From Spongorhabdus nitratireducens (GTDB lineage: Bacteria > Pseudomonadota > Gammaproteobacteria > Pseudomonadales > Endozoicomonadaceae), in assembly GCA_947387575.1 (NCBI GenBank), contig CANDOC010000008.1:1-64000 (forward strand): a stretch of DNA of 64,000 bases, in the 5' to 3' direction. Positions 43,841-53,078 of the stretch are shown here, in pieces. Made by a program: the position numbers and the translations under genes. How positions within the stretch are numbered: position 1 is the stretch's first letter; every line of letters begins with the position of its first letter. Under the pieces are notes generated by a model. That model searched no databases. It saw only the letters and a list, made by a program, of their open reading frames with translations, and was not told where the DNA came from.

Positions 43841-44845
43841 TCAATGACACCTCACTTCTTGGGAGTTATCAGATTGACGCCCACCACCAAGAGGAAGCAC
43901 CAGACAGGCACGTGCACCGGCTTCCGGTCGGGCAGATAGTTCGAGATACCCCAGGTGCGAATGCGCTACCGCTTCCACCAGAGGCAGACCCGGGGTTTCT
44001 GCTGTCTGCCGTCCCTGTACTCCGGTGCCCGCGGATACCGGTACAACGCCGGCACCATCATCAATCACACAGATCACCAGATTACCCGCTTTGTGATGAA
44101 AATCGATCAGAATTCTGCGTGCACCTGATTCACAGGCTGTAGCAATAAGGTTGTGTACTGCTGAGCGCAACGAAACCAGATTACACTTGAGACTCAGCGC
44201 AGCCACGCTTGGCTCGCAGGACCAGAGAAATGAAATATCTTTCCATTCCCGGTTTTGTCTTACTTCGTTTTGGCAGGTTTCCTGCAACGCTCCGACATCG
44301 GTAAAGTCATGCAGCAACTGACCGCCCCTGGCCAGAAGCAACAGGTCATTGACCTTACTTTCAATTCTCGACAGCTGACCTTCAAGCCGGGTTGCCGCCT
44401 GACGACTTCCGGAAGATTCCTGTAACCGGTCAGCCAGCAGCATTGCCGTGGTCAGCGGAGTACGCAGTTCATGTACCAGTCCGGATGCAATCTGTCTGAA
44501 GTTACGGTTTTCCATTTCATCAACGGATTCCCGCTTCCTTGCACTGCCGATAGTCTGCTCTGCAATGACAAGCAAACTGCCCGAACCATCAGGCAGCGGG
44601 CAGGCATCAAACTTGAACATATGGCCGGCCTGAAGTATCGAACCGGAACCACTGGGAGCACCCGCAGGCAGTACCGAACGAACAGCACGCTCCCAGTTCT
44701 GCCCAAGAATGCAGGAATCAAACATACTTCTGGCAGTAGGGTTGGCTTCAGTCACCACCCCGTGATTATCCAGCACAATCAGGCCAACGGGCACAGAGGA
44801 AAAAATCGCCGGATGAACCCATGACTCCAGGTTCAACTCATTCAT
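43841..44845 (-). CDS. flrB: Flagellar sensor histidine kinase (FlrB-like)
   Basis: Cytosolic kinase, 334 aa, partner of the next gene. PAS-like N-domain (about 12-95, with SVPVGLIVLDNHGVVTEANPTARSMF). HisKA domain with His125 in IASGLVHELRTPLTTAML; then the HATPase domain with NLIATACESGARRILIDF (N-box), VIDDGAGV (G1), and a shortened G2 region (PGLPLVEAVAHSHLGYLELSA). No membrane segments, as in polar-flagellar FlrB. Its ATG overlaps the motY stop by 8 nt, linking it to motY. Confidence 0.88.
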   Translation of the reverse strand: MNELNLESWVHPAIFSSVPVGLIVLDNHGVVTEANPTARSMFDSCILGQNWERAVRSVLPAGAPSGSGSILQAGHMFKFDACPLPDGSGSLLVIAEQTIGSARKRESVDEMENRNFRQIASGLVHELRTPLTTAMLLADRLQESSGSRQAATRLEGQLSRIESKVNDLLLLARGGQLLHDFTDVGALQETCQNEVRQNREWKDISFLWSCEPSVAALSLKCNLVSLRSAVHNLIATACESGARRILIDFHHKAGNLVICVIDDGAGVVPVSAGTGVQGRQTAETPGLPLVEAVAHSHLGYLELSARPEAGARACLVLPLGGGRQSDNSQEVRCH

Positions 44846-45695
44846 AGCTGCTCTTACTCTTGCTCAACACGATCTCAACCCGCCTGTTCAAGCGACGTTC
44901 TGCAACAGTACGCCCTTTGGTCAGCGGGTATCGAAGGCCATGGTGACGCATGGCAGCCAGCATTTCCCTGGAGACACCCTGCCCCAGTAGGTAGTCACGA
45001 ACACTTGCAGCTCGCTGGCGGGACAGTTCCAGATTTTCCAGCGAGTTACCTGTACGGTCGGTATGGCCATCGATCTGAAACGAAACTACAGTAGAATCGC
45101 TAAGCAAATAGCGAGCCAGATCATCTAAAACAACCATACTTTCATCATTCAGGCGAGTAGTGCCTGAATCAAAGTAAACGACGGTCTTTCTTTTGTTATC
45201 AAATGTATCTGTAGGCAGCCGATTACGGCAATCATTGAAAGAAGACAACAGGTCTCTCATACCGACAGATGACAGGCTGACCTCCCACTCCGGAGCATCC
45301 TGTAAAGTCAGTTGCAGCAACCCCCAGCCACCGGCGGTCATATGCCCTAAAAGGCTTGCTGCTTCACGATGAAACACGGCTTCGACAACACCATCGTTTG
45401 TCGTCAGTGTTTCCAGCAGTAATTTGTTTTCAGCCTTCCAGGGTGCTGATTTTTGATACAGCCGTGCCTGATCCAGAATACGATTACGCCACGGGGAACT
45501 GAGATGTAATTCCAGCGGCTTACCTGCCGTTGCAACAAAAGCAACCTTCTCGGTTTCGCCCATATCCTGCTTTAGCTGGCATTGATAAGTTCCAGTTTCA
45601 ACTTGCCACGGCTGGGGCTCGGCGATACCCGCCAGAACAACTGTTGGCAGCATTAGCGCCATAAAAAAACCAGCTACTCTCATGAAGCAACCCAT
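44838..45695 (-). CDS. motY: MotY-like OmpA-family T-ring protein
   Basis: Periplasmic T-ring subunit that helps sodium-driven stators assemble around the motor. 285 aa, or 281 if translation begins at the second Met (45683). Signal peptide MRVAGFFMALMLPTVVLAG; N-terminal MotY domain (EPQPWQVETGTYQCQL, the SPWRNRILDQARLYQKSAPWK stretch); C-terminal OmpA-like peptidoglycan-binding domain from ~165 (VVYFDSGTTRLNDES, FQIDGHTDRTGNSLENLELSRQRA, RRLNRRVEIVLSK). First gene of motY-flrB-flrC. Presence of MotY suggests a Na+ motor; the stators are not in this window. Confidence 0.88.
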   Translation of the reverse strand: MGCFMRVAGFFMALMLPTVVLAGIAEPQPWQVETGTYQCQLKQDMGETEKVAFVATAGKPLELHLSSPWRNRILDQARLYQKSAPWKAENKLLLETLTTNDGVVEAVFHREAASLLGHMTAGGWGLLQLTLQDAPEWEVSLSSVGMRDLLSSFNDCRNRLPTDTFDNKRKTVVYFDSGTTRLNDESMVVLDDLARYLLSDSTVVSFQIDGHTDRTGNSLENLELSRQRAASVRDYLLGQGVSREMLAAMRHHGLRYPLTKGRTVAERRLNRRVEIVLSKSKSSYE

Positions 45696-46120
45696 ATTCT
45701 TAGTTATTTAAACAGCCATGAGCGGAGACAAAAGCCATGAGCGGAGAATGGCGCTCATCTCAACACAGGAAAACTGCAGAATTTCCACGAAAAAGACCAG
45801 CTATTACAACCACAGCAGACCCCGCCGGCAAGTAGGTAGTGTTACAGATTCTTTTAGACGACGGAGGCATTATGATAACCTGTTAACCTTTACAATCAAC
45901 AGATTTCATTTACACAACACCATGAAAAAGGAACGCAACTTGCTTGCTTCCTCGCAGTAAAGATTGCATTTTCATGGTATTAACCCCTTGGCAGAAGTGC
46001 TGAATTCTCAATCAAGAGAATGGCAAACCCGGTCATTGTCCGGTCACTGAAAAGGGCACCTGCAGTCGAAACCATCCTTTTTAAACCAGATGATGCATTT
46101 TTGGGGTTCTGTAATACACT
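45696..46120. other. Intergenic region between motY and fliM
   Basis: About 425 nt between divergent units. Near motY it holds a tandem direct repeat (listed separately). Further on, AAGGAACGCAACTTGCT at 45928-45944 has the GG-N10-GC layout of a sigma-54 promoter facing fliM, but with a poor -24 region. I see no credible gene here. Confidence 0.4.
45715..45747. repeat. Tandem direct repeat upstream of motY
   Basis: GCCATGAGCGGAGA occurs at 45715-45728 and again at 45734-45747, a 19-nt period. It lies 20-50 nt upstream of motY and may be a pair of regulator binding sites. Confidence 0.55.
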
Positions 46121-47065
46121 ATGGCAACGGAATATCAAAGCTCCGCTGACTCCAGCTCCGAGTCTTCGACCTCCAGCGAATACGCCAAAGACGACGTCAA
46201 ACCGTTTAACCTGCTTGCAAGCAACCGGTTATACCGGATTGGTCCTGCCCTGGACGCTTTCGGAGCCAGCTGTATCATTCTGGTTGAAGACCGGTTAAGT
46301 CAATACCTGAGTTCTGATGTCTCTGCAGAACATACTCTCCAAATCAATGAAAGAGAGATTGTTTCTGCACTGGATCCGCATGAAACCACCCGGCTTGGAT
46401 TTTCCATTTCCGGAACCAGCCGTCTACTCGGCACGATTTCTCTGGATAACACGCTGGCCCGGGGTCTGCTGGATATTGCCTGTGGCGGGGAAGGGGAAAT
46501 GTATCCGGATGGTGGCCCGCTGACCGTTGCAGAACATGCCATGGCTGTTCGACTCGCCCGCTGGTGTGTGGAGAGCTTTGACAGCAATCTGAAGCGCACT
46601 ACTCATGACAGCAGTACGTCACTGGTGTTGAATTTTCATGAGCGTGGCCAGAGTTCAACCATCAAACTGCCTGATACCCAGGAACGGGCAACCATTGATA
46701 TCAGAATCACAACCGGTAATGTTGACGGCCTAATGTCAGTGGCCATGCCAGCTGACTTTATTTTCGAACGCTGGCACCTCATGGACAACAGCCAGCATCA
46801 CCCGGTTTCAAGAGAACACCTGAAGCGAGCGCTAAGGAGTGTTCCTATCCCTATCAGGGCAACATTGACCAGACGTCAGATAGCACTTCGTGAAGTATTA
46901 ACCCTGACTCCGGGTACCATGCTTCCTCTTTCCCGACCGGATATTGCTGATGTTCACACCCGTGACTGCAGCCTGTTTCAGGCACAGGTTATCAACCATG
47001 ATGATAATCGTGCGATAAGAGTAATGTCAGGAAACAGTGCTTCATCGCCAGAACCAGCGGCATAA
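46121..47065 (+). CDS. fliM: Flagellar motor switch protein FliM
   Basis: C-ring protein that binds phosphorylated CheY, 314 aa. After a Ser-rich, disordered N-terminus (about 1-25) comes the middle CheC-like domain (NRLYRIGPALDAFGASCIILVEDRLSQYL to GLMSVAMPADFIFERW), then the C-terminal SpoA domain (VPIPIRATLTRRQIALREVLTLTPGTMLPLSRPD). The standard N-terminal EIDALL CheY motif is not evident. The sequence is quite divergent from classic FliM and more like lateral-flagellar FliM. Weak ribosome site before ATG 46121. First gene of the plus-strand fliMNOPQR-flhBA unit. Confidence 0.82.
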   Translation: MATEYQSSADSSSESSTSSEYAKDDVKPFNLLASNRLYRIGPALDAFGASCIILVEDRLSQYLSSDVSAEHTLQINEREIVSALDPHETTRLGFSISGTSRLLGTISLDNTLARGLLDIACGGEGEMYPDGGPLTVAEHAMAVRLARWCVESFDSNLKRTTHDSSTSLVLNFHERGQSSTIKLPDTQERATIDIRITTGNVDGLMSVAMPADFIFERWHLMDNSQHHPVSREHLKRALRSVPIPIRATLTRRQIALREVLTLTPGTMLPLSRPDIADVHTRDCSLFQAQVINHDDNRAIRVMSGNSASSPEPAA

Positions 47066-47175
47066 ATTTTGCTTGAAGCAGTCATTCAGAACCTGCTTCA
47101 ATCCCGTTCAGCGATTCAGACAATTTGTTGTAATTAAAACTGTTGCTTATTTAAAACGATTACTTATTTAGAACT

Positions 47176-47484
47176 ATGGACACCCAAACCCCCAATCCGG
47201 ATAACGCCCAGGACAAAGCTATGGAAAATGATATCGATATGGTGATGGATATCCCCGTCACTTTGTCGCTGGAAGTAGGCAGTGCTGAAATCAGCATTGA
47301 CCAGCTGTTATCCATGGGTGACGGAGCCATTGTAGAGCTCGACCGTCAGGCCGGAGAACCGCTGGATGTAAAGGTTAACGGAATGCTGGTTGGTCATGCT
47401 GAAGTTGTCGAAGTCAAAGGCAAATACGGCATTCGCCTGATAGAAGTCGTGACCCAGCAGGAACGCCTGCAGCAACTGGCCTGA
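47176..47484 (+). CDS. fliN: Flagellar motor switch protein FliN
   Basis: C-ring base protein, 102 aa. SpoA domain from ~25: MDIPVTLSLEVGSAEISIDQLLSMGDGAIVELDRQAGEPLDVKVNGMLVGHAEVVEVKGKYGIRLIEV, the standard FliN sequence. The N-terminal ~20 residues are acidic and variable; an in-frame ATG at 47221 is a possible alternative start. It lies 110 nt after fliM and only 1 nt before fliO. Confidence 0.94.
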   Translation: MDTQTPNPDNAQDKAMENDIDMVMDIPVTLSLEVGSAEISIDQLLSMGDGAIVELDRQAGEPLDVKVNGMLVGHAEVVEVKGKYGIRLIEVVTQQERLQQLA

Positions 47485-47485
47485 T

Positions 47486-47884
47486 ATGGAACCTGCTTTT
47501 TCTGCTGCCAGCCTGGCTCTAAAAACCGGCGGAATGCTGGTCGTTGTTATTGCCCTGATCCTGGTACTGGCCTGGTTATCCCGGAGAGCCAACATTCCCG
47601 GTATGAATAATACCCGACGGATGAAAGTGATCGACACCCTGATGCTGGGCAGAAATGAACGTATCTGCCTTATTCAGGTAGGAGACAGTTATCAGTTGAT
47701 AGGTATTGCAGCAGGAAGAATTACACCGCTGGCACAACTCGACAAGCTGCCGGAACCTGTGGATAGCAGTACCGAGGCTCCGTTCTCAAAAATACTGGAG
47801 CAGATCAGCAGTTCAGGCCTTATCAAGAAAAAAGTATCAGCTTCCTCTGATTTGCAGGATAGCCCTGCTACAAGTATCCGTTAG
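47486..47884 (+). CDS. fliO: Flagellar biosynthesis protein FliO
   Basis: Membrane protein aiding FliP assembly, 132 aa. One membrane helix ([25 protein letters not shown], ~12-36) is followed by a cytosolic domain with [44 protein letters not shown], typical of FliO. The C-terminal 40 residues are polar. It begins one base after the fliN stop. Confidence 0.9.
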   Translation: MEPAFSAASLALKTGGMLVVVIALILVLAWLSRRANIPGMNNTRRMKVIDTLMLGRNERICLIQVGDSYQLIGIAAGRITPLAQLDKLPEPVDSSTEAPFSKILEQISSSGLIKKKVSASSDLQDSPATSIR

Positions 47885-47889
47885 TATTC

Positions 47890-48645
47890 ATGCGCACTGT
47901 GTCACTGCTAAAAAAAACCGGTATCAGCCTGATACTGATGCTGCTGCCTGTAGCTGCCTGGGCTGTTGATATCCCGCTGTTCAGTGTTGCTGACGCAGGA
48001 GAAGCCCAGGAGTACAGCACGTCGTTGCAGATTATTCTGCTGCTGTCCGCCCTCTCCTTTTTACCGGCTCTGTTGCTAGCCTGTACCGGATTTGCCCGAA
48101 TCATCGTGGTATTGTCTTTGCTACGGCAGGCTATGGGTCTGCAGCAAACACCACCCAATCCGGTACTGGTCGGGTTGGCTTTGTTCCTGACCTTCTATGT
48201 AATGTCTCCGGTCTGGACCACTATTTATGATCAGGCCATAACCCCCTGGGCAGAAGAACAGATTACGTTTCAGGAAGCCGCAGAACGCGCGTCAAAACCG
48301 GTAAAGGCGTTTATGCTGCGCCAAACCCGGGAGCAGGATCTGGTCAGGCTATACGACGCCGCATCAATGACACCTGCAGCTGAACTTGAAGACACGCCTT
48401 TTGCCGTATTGGTACCGGCCTTTTTAATCAGCGAGCTGAAAACAGCATTTCAGATCGGCTTCATGATATTCATCCCCTTTCTGGTCATAGACCTTGTAGT
48501 TGCCAGTATTCTGATGGCCATGGGTATGATGATGCTGTCGCCTTTGGTCATATCATTGCCCTTCAAGCTGATGTTGTTTGTGCTGGTTGATGGTTGGGGT
48601 ATGACAATCGGCACGCTGGCAGCCAGTTTCAATACATTCCAGTAG
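47890..48645 (+). CDS. fliP: Flagellar export apparatus protein FliP
   Basis: Core of the export gate, 251 aa. Cleavable signal peptide ([15 protein letters not shown]). FliP signatures: [51 protein letters not shown] and [37 protein letters not shown] with [16 protein letters not shown] near the end. It lies 5 nt after fliO. Confidence 0.97.
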   Translation: MRTVSLLKKTGISLILMLLPVAAWAVDIPLFSVADAGEAQEYSTSLQIILLLSALSFLPALLLACTGFARIIVVLSLLRQAMGLQQTPPNPVLVGLALFLTFYVMSPVWTTIYDQAITPWAEEQITFQEAAERASKPVKAFMLRQTREQDLVRLYDAASMTPAAELEDTPFAVLVPAFLISELKTAFQIGFMIFIPFLVIDLVVASILMAMGMMMLSPLVISLPFKLMLFVLVDGWGMTIGTLAASFNTFQ

Positions 48646-48654
48646 GGCAGCGCC

Positions 48655-48924
48655 ATGTCTCCTGAAGTTGTTGTTGACCTGTTTCGGCAAGCCCAATACC
48701 TGATTGTTGTTATTGTGGTTGCCATTATTGGACCCGGCCTCATTGTCGGGCTGGTCGTTGCCATTTTTCAGGCTGCAACCCAGATTAACGAACAGACACT
48801 CAGCTTCCTGCCCAGACTGATAGCCACCCTGCTGACCATGAGTTTTGCAGGACACTGGATTCTGCAGGAACTGATGGATCTGACCACCGATATATTCACC
48901 CGCATACCGATACTGATCGGTTGA
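48655..48924 (+). CDS. fliQ: Flagellar export apparatus protein FliQ
   Basis: Export gate subunit of 89 aa with two membrane helices (YLIVVIVVAIIGPGLIVGLVVAIFQAATQI and IATLLTMSFAGHWILQELMDL). The motif AATQINEQTLSFLPRL is diagnostic. It lies 9 nt after fliP. Confidence 0.96.
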   Translation: MSPEVVVDLFRQAQYLIVVIVVAIIGPGLIVGLVVAIFQAATQINEQTLSFLPRLIATLLTMSFAGHWILQELMDLTTDIFTRIPILIG

Positions 48925-48936
48925 TCCCTGACTCTC

Positions 48937-49707
48937 ATGTTTACTTCAGCTGAAATAACGGCATGGGTGGGACAACTGATCTGGCCCGCCTGTCGTATTG
49001 GTGCTGCGCTCTGGCTGATGCCACTGTTTGGCAATGGCAGCCTGCCACGACATATACGACTGGTATTGACTGTCTCGCTGGCCTGGCTGGCAACCGACAT
49101 TGTAGATACAAGTCCGGCTGTTGAGCCGTTCTCAGCTGCCGGGTTACTGGTGTGTTTCAATCAGGCGCTGATTGGTCTGGCTTTCGGCTTTATTCTGCAA
49201 CTGTGGCTGGCGGTGTTTGCCTTTGCCGGACAGTTCATGTCGATGCAGATGGGTCTTGCCATGGCGGTTATGAATGACCCCTCAAGTGGCGCCAGCACCC
49301 CGATTCTGGGTAAATGGTTGCAGACCTTTGCCATTCTGATATTTCTGTCATTGAACGGCCATCTGATCGCAGTCGACATCCTGCTCGAAAGTTTTCGCAC
49401 CATTCCCCTTCAGGGGGGTGCCCTGATCAATGTTCAACTCAAGGATATGGCCATGCAGGGAGCCTGGCTGTTCAGTGCCGGACTGATTATGGCGCTGCCG
49501 GTAGTTATCAGCATGTTGCTGGTCAACCTGGCCTTCGGTGTGATGAACCGGGCCTCGCCCCAGTTCAATATTATCGCTCTGGGCTTCCCCATGACCCTGA
49601 TGTTCGGAATGATCACCCTGCTGCTGACGTTCAGTTCGCTGCCGGATCTTATTATCAACTTTACTGACCATGCCCTGCTGATGATGCAGGACTTGAGTTA
49701 CGGGTAA
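48937..49707 (+). CDS. fliR: Flagellar export apparatus protein FliR
   Basis: Export gate subunit, 256 aa with 6 or so membrane helices. FliR features: IWPACRIGAALWLMPLFGNGSLPRHIRLVLTVSLAW, the FAGQFMSMQMGLAMAVMNDPSSGASTPILGKW signature, and NLAFGVMNRASPQFNIIALGFPMTL. It lies 12 nt after fliQ and 9 nt before flhB. Confidence 0.96.
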   Translation: MFTSAEITAWVGQLIWPACRIGAALWLMPLFGNGSLPRHIRLVLTVSLAWLATDIVDTSPAVEPFSAAGLLVCFNQALIGLAFGFILQLWLAVFAFAGQFMSMQMGLAMAVMNDPSSGASTPILGKWLQTFAILIFLSLNGHLIAVDILLESFRTIPLQGGALINVQLKDMAMQGAWLFSAGLIMALPVVISMLLVNLAFGVMNRASPQFNIIALGFPMTLMFGMITLLLTFSSLPDLIINFTDHALLMMQDLSYG

Positions 49708-49716
49708 CCGGAGCTT

Positions 49717-50853
49717 ATGGCAGAGTCGGACGGTCAGGAAAAAACCGAAGAGCCCACCCAGCGAAAACTTGAAAAAAGCCGGGAAAAGGGCCAGGTCGCA
49801 CGCTCCAAGGAATCAGCCAGTGCTGTACTGCTACTAACCAGCAGCGCATTGTTCATTTTGTTTGGAGGCAAACTGGCAGAAGCCTGTATTGCCATGCTCC
49901 GCTTTAATCTCTCGCTGACCCGTGAGCAGGTATTTGACCAAAAGCTGATGCTAAACCATTTGTCAGCAACAGCCATTGAGCTGGTACAGACGCTGCTTCC
50001 TATTCTGGCCATTCTGGCACTTTCAGCCATTATCGCGCAGTTGGTACCGGGAGGATGGTTGTTCAGTGCCCAGTCACTGGCTCCCCAGCTAAAGCGAATG
50101 AGTCCCACCCAGTGGTTTAGTAAGGTTTTTTCCGTCCGGGGGTTGGTAGAACTGCTGAAGTCGTTACTCAAAGTCACTCTGGTTATGGGCTGCCTCGGGA
50201 TACTGCTGTACCTGTACTATCCACGACTGCTTTCACTGGGCAGTATTCCCCTGCCGAGTTCTATCTTTTTGGGGGTTGAAGTATTGGCTGTTGCCCTGCT
50301 GGCATATGGCCTCGTTCTTGGTCTGATTGCAGCTGTAGATATTCCATTCCAGTTCTGGGATCACCGCAAGCAGCTGATGATGACCAAGCAGGAGGTCAAG
50401 GAAGAACACAAAAACATGGAAGGCAAGCCTGAGGTCAAGAGCAAAATCCGGCAGCTGCAGCATGAGATGGCGAATCGCCGCATGATGCAGGAGGTACCCC
50501 AGGCTGATGTGGTTATTACCAACCCGACTCACTACTCCGTTGCCGTAAAATACGACGAAAGTCGTGCCTCAGCACCTTTTGTGGTCGCTAAAGGTGTAGA
50601 TGACATTGCTCTCAAAATTCGTGAAGTCGCACGGGTTCATGAAGTTACGATCATGGAAGCACCGGTGCTGGCACGGGCAATCTATCACTCAACCCGGCTT
50701 GAGCAGGAAATTCCGGCTGACTTGTATATGGCTGTGGCCCAACTACTGGCCTATGTCCACCAGCTTGAAGCATATTACCAGGGCAAGGTAGAAGAAGAAC
50801 CGGCCAGACCGGAATTCGACGTACCCTCCCACCATATTAAACCGGCAGGCTAA
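49717..50853 (+). CDS. flhB: Flagellar export switch protein FlhB
   Basis: Substrate-specificity switch of the export apparatus, 378 aa. N-terminus QEKTEEPTQRKLEKSREKGQVARSKE is characteristic, followed by four membrane helices and the cytosolic domain with the autocleavage site NPTH in VVITNPTHYSVAVKYD (~268). The C-terminal tail (AYYQGKVEEEPARPEFD) is polar. The ruler FliK that normally triggers the switch is not encoded nearby. Confidence 0.97.
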   Translation: MAESDGQEKTEEPTQRKLEKSREKGQVARSKESASAVLLLTSSALFILFGGKLAEACIAMLRFNLSLTREQVFDQKLMLNHLSATAIELVQTLLPILAILALSAIIAQLVPGGWLFSAQSLAPQLKRMSPTQWFSKVFSVRGLVELLKSLLKVTLVMGCLGILLYLYYPRLLSLGSIPLPSSIFLGVEVLAVALLAYGLVLGLIAAVDIPFQFWDHRKQLMMTKQEVKEEHKNMEGKPEVKSKIRQLQHEMANRRMMQEVPQADVVITNPTHYSVAVKYDESRASAPFVVAKGVDDIALKIREVARVHEVTIMEAPVLARAIYHSTRLEQEIPADLYMAVAQLLAYVHQLEAYYQGKVEEEPARPEFDVPSHHIKPAG

Positions 50854-50931
50854 TTGCATCATTCAGCGATTCCGCCTCAATAAAAGACAACGATTTTCTT
50901 ATGACCCAGACCAGGTTTCCCGGGGAGACGA

Positions 50932-53037
50932 ATGAAGGCTAATTCGTTACAGCAGATACTTCCCGCTACCCGTGCCAACGCCGCCACCCCGGTAATGTTG
51001 CTGGCACTGCTCGGCATGATTGTATTGCAGCTGCCACCGCTGCTGCTGGATATCCTGTTTACGTTTAACATCGCAGTTTCACTGATCGTGTTGCTGGTTG
51101 CGATTTATACCTTGCGCCCACTGGAGTTCAGGGTTTTCCCCACCATTCTTCTGGTCGCAACCCTGACCCGGCTGGCTCTGAATGTTGCCTCGACCCGAGT
51201 TGTTCTGCTGCAGGGTCATGAAGGGGGAGCTGCAGCCGGTAAGGTTATTGAGGCTTTCGGTAATGTGGTAATTGGTGGCAACTATGTCGTTGGTATTGTC
51301 GTCTTCGCCATTCTGGTACTGATCAACTTCGTCGTTATTACCAAAGGTGGTGGTCGTATATCCGAGGTTACCGCCCGCTTTACCCTGGATGCTATGCCAG
51401 GTAAACAGATGGCCATCGACGCTGATCTGAATGCCGGACTGATTGATCAGGAACAGGCACGCACCCGCCGGGAAGAAGTACGACAGGAAGCTGACTTCTA
51501 TGGTGCGATGGACGGTGCCAGTAAGTTTGTTCGAGGCGATGCCGTAGCAGGTCTGTTGATCCTTGCGATCAACCTGATCGGCGGCACCATTATCGGTGCT
51601 ACCCAGCATGGTCTGAGCATTGGTCAGGCTTTTGAAACCTACTCCCTGCTTACGATTGGTGATGGTCTGGTTGCCCAGATCCCGTCACTGCTGCTCTCTA
51701 CAACTGCCGCCATCATGGTAACCCGGGTTTCTGATTCCCAAGCCATGGGGGAGCAGGTTGCCAACCAGATGATGTCCTCCCGGGCACTGGCTGTTACTTC
51801 CGGGGTTCTGATTGTTATGGGCCTTGTGCCCGGCATGCCTCATCTGGCATTCCTCAGCCTGGGTTCTCTGGTTGGGTACATTGCATGGACTGTTGCCAAG
51901 CGTGAGCAAAAGCCTGAAACCAAAACCACTAAAGACAAAACCTCGGAAGCAGGTCAGGCAGAGCAAACAGCACTTAAAAAGAAAGAGCTCAGCTGGGAAG
52001 ATATTCCGGTTGTGGACAGTCTCGGGCTGGAGCTCGGTTATCGACTGGTTAGCCTCGTTAACCAGGAACGGGGTGGTGATCTGCTGGAGCGTATCAAAGG
52101 GGTGCGGAAAAATCTTTCCACCCGTCTCGGCTTCCTGTTACCAACCGTACACGTCCGGGATAACCTGAAGCTGGATGCTGTCGCCTACCGGGTGAACCTG
52201 ATGGGCATTGCCATCAGTGAAGGCGAGATTTATCCCGAAAAACTACTGGCTCTTAATCCTGGTCAGGTGTTTGGCAAACTTGAAGGTGTACAGGGTACTG
52301 ACCCCGCCTATGGGCTCCCTGCTACCTGGATCACTCAAGATACACGTGATCATGCTGTTGCCCTGGGTTATACCGTTGTTGACCCGGCCACCGTTATTGC
52401 TACTCATATTGGCAAGATCATGGAAGAGCATGCCCATGAGCTAATCGGCTATGAAGAAACCCGACAGATCGTGGATCAGCTTGCCCGACTCTCTCCCAAA
52501 ATGGCTGATGAACTGGTACCAGGAAAACTATCTGTTACCGCACTGCAAGGCGTATTCCAGCAATTGTTGCTTGATGGTGTGCCACTGACTGATGTTCGCA
52601 CCATTGCCGGAACCCTGATGGATGCCACCAGCCGTCATACCAACCCGGTATTGCTGGCACAGGATGTTCGGGTCGCACTGCGACGGACCATTATCGATAA
52701 TCTGGTTGGTATGATGACCCAGATTCCGGTGATTACCCTGTCCCAGAACCTCGAGCAACTATTGCTGCAGGCATGGGAAAAAGCTCAACAGACAGGCCAG
52801 TTTGCACCTGATGCCGTACCCCTCGAACCGAATGTCACCCAGCAGCTTCAGCACAGTATGCCGGATGCTACCCAGCAAATGTTGAACAGTGGCAAGCAGG
52901 CCATCCTGCTGGTTGCACCTCAGCTTCGTCCGTTGCTGGCTCGATTTGCACGTCTATGTTCACCAGAAATGGCTGTACTGTCATACACCGAAATACCGGA
53001 CAATCGACAGGTAAATGTCGAAATGAATCTGGGATAA
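50932..53037 (+). CDS. flhA: Flagellar export gate protein FlhA
   Basis: Main export gate with a cytosolic nonameric ring, 701 aa. Eight N-terminal membrane helices; FHIPEP signatures AVSLIVLLVAIYTLRPLEFRVFPTILLVATLTRLALNVASTRVVL and GGGRISEVTARFTLDAMPGKQMAIDADLNAGLIDQEQARTRR. The C-terminal cytosolic domain runs from ~370. RBS GGGGAGACGA before ATG 50932, 78 nt after flhB. Last gene of the unit: flhF, flhG and fliA, which often follow flhA, are replaced here by a terminator and cls. Confidence 0.97.
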   Translation: MKANSLQQILPATRANAATPVMLLALLGMIVLQLPPLLLDILFTFNIAVSLIVLLVAIYTLRPLEFRVFPTILLVATLTRLALNVASTRVVLLQGHEGGAAAGKVIEAFGNVVIGGNYVVGIVVFAILVLINFVVITKGGGRISEVTARFTLDAMPGKQMAIDADLNAGLIDQEQARTRREEVRQEADFYGAMDGASKFVRGDAVAGLLILAINLIGGTIIGATQHGLSIGQAFETYSLLTIGDGLVAQIPSLLLSTTAAIMVTRVSDSQAMGEQVANQMMSSRALAVTSGVLIVMGLVPGMPHLAFLSLGSLVGYIAWTVAKREQKPETKTTKDKTSEAGQAEQTALKKKELSWEDIPVVDSLGLELGYRLVSLVNQERGGDLLERIKGVRKNLSTRLGFLLPTVHVRDNLKLDAVAYRVNLMGIAISEGEIYPEKLLALNPGQVFGKLEGVQGTDPAYGLPATWITQDTRDHAVALGYTVVDPATVIATHIGKIMEEHAHELIGYEETRQIVDQLARLSPKMADELVPGKLSVTALQGVFQQLLLDGVPLTDVRTIAGTLMDATSRHTNPVLLAQDVRVALRRTIIDNLVGMMTQIPVITLSQNLEQLLLQAWEKAQQTGQFAPDAVPLEPNVTQQLQHSMPDATQQMLNSGKQAILLVAPQLRPLLARFARLCSPEMAVLSYTEIPDNRQVNVEMNLG

Positions 53038-53040
53038 AAA

Positions 53041-53068
53041 AACGGGGCTAATAAGCCCCGTTTTTTTT
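53041..53068. terminator. Bidirectional terminator of flhA and cls
   Basis: ACGGGGCT/AGCCCCGT stem with a short loop (AATA), flanked by A-run and T8, between two converging genes. A-run on the left side and T8 on the right make it usable in both directions. Confidence 0.9.
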
Positions 53069-53078
53069 ACGCAATGGT

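Noticed and set aside
45928-45944. Possible sigma-54 promoter for fliM
   Set aside because: GG-N10-GC spacing is right, but the -24 element is poor and it lies 180 nt upstream; noted only in the intergenic entry.
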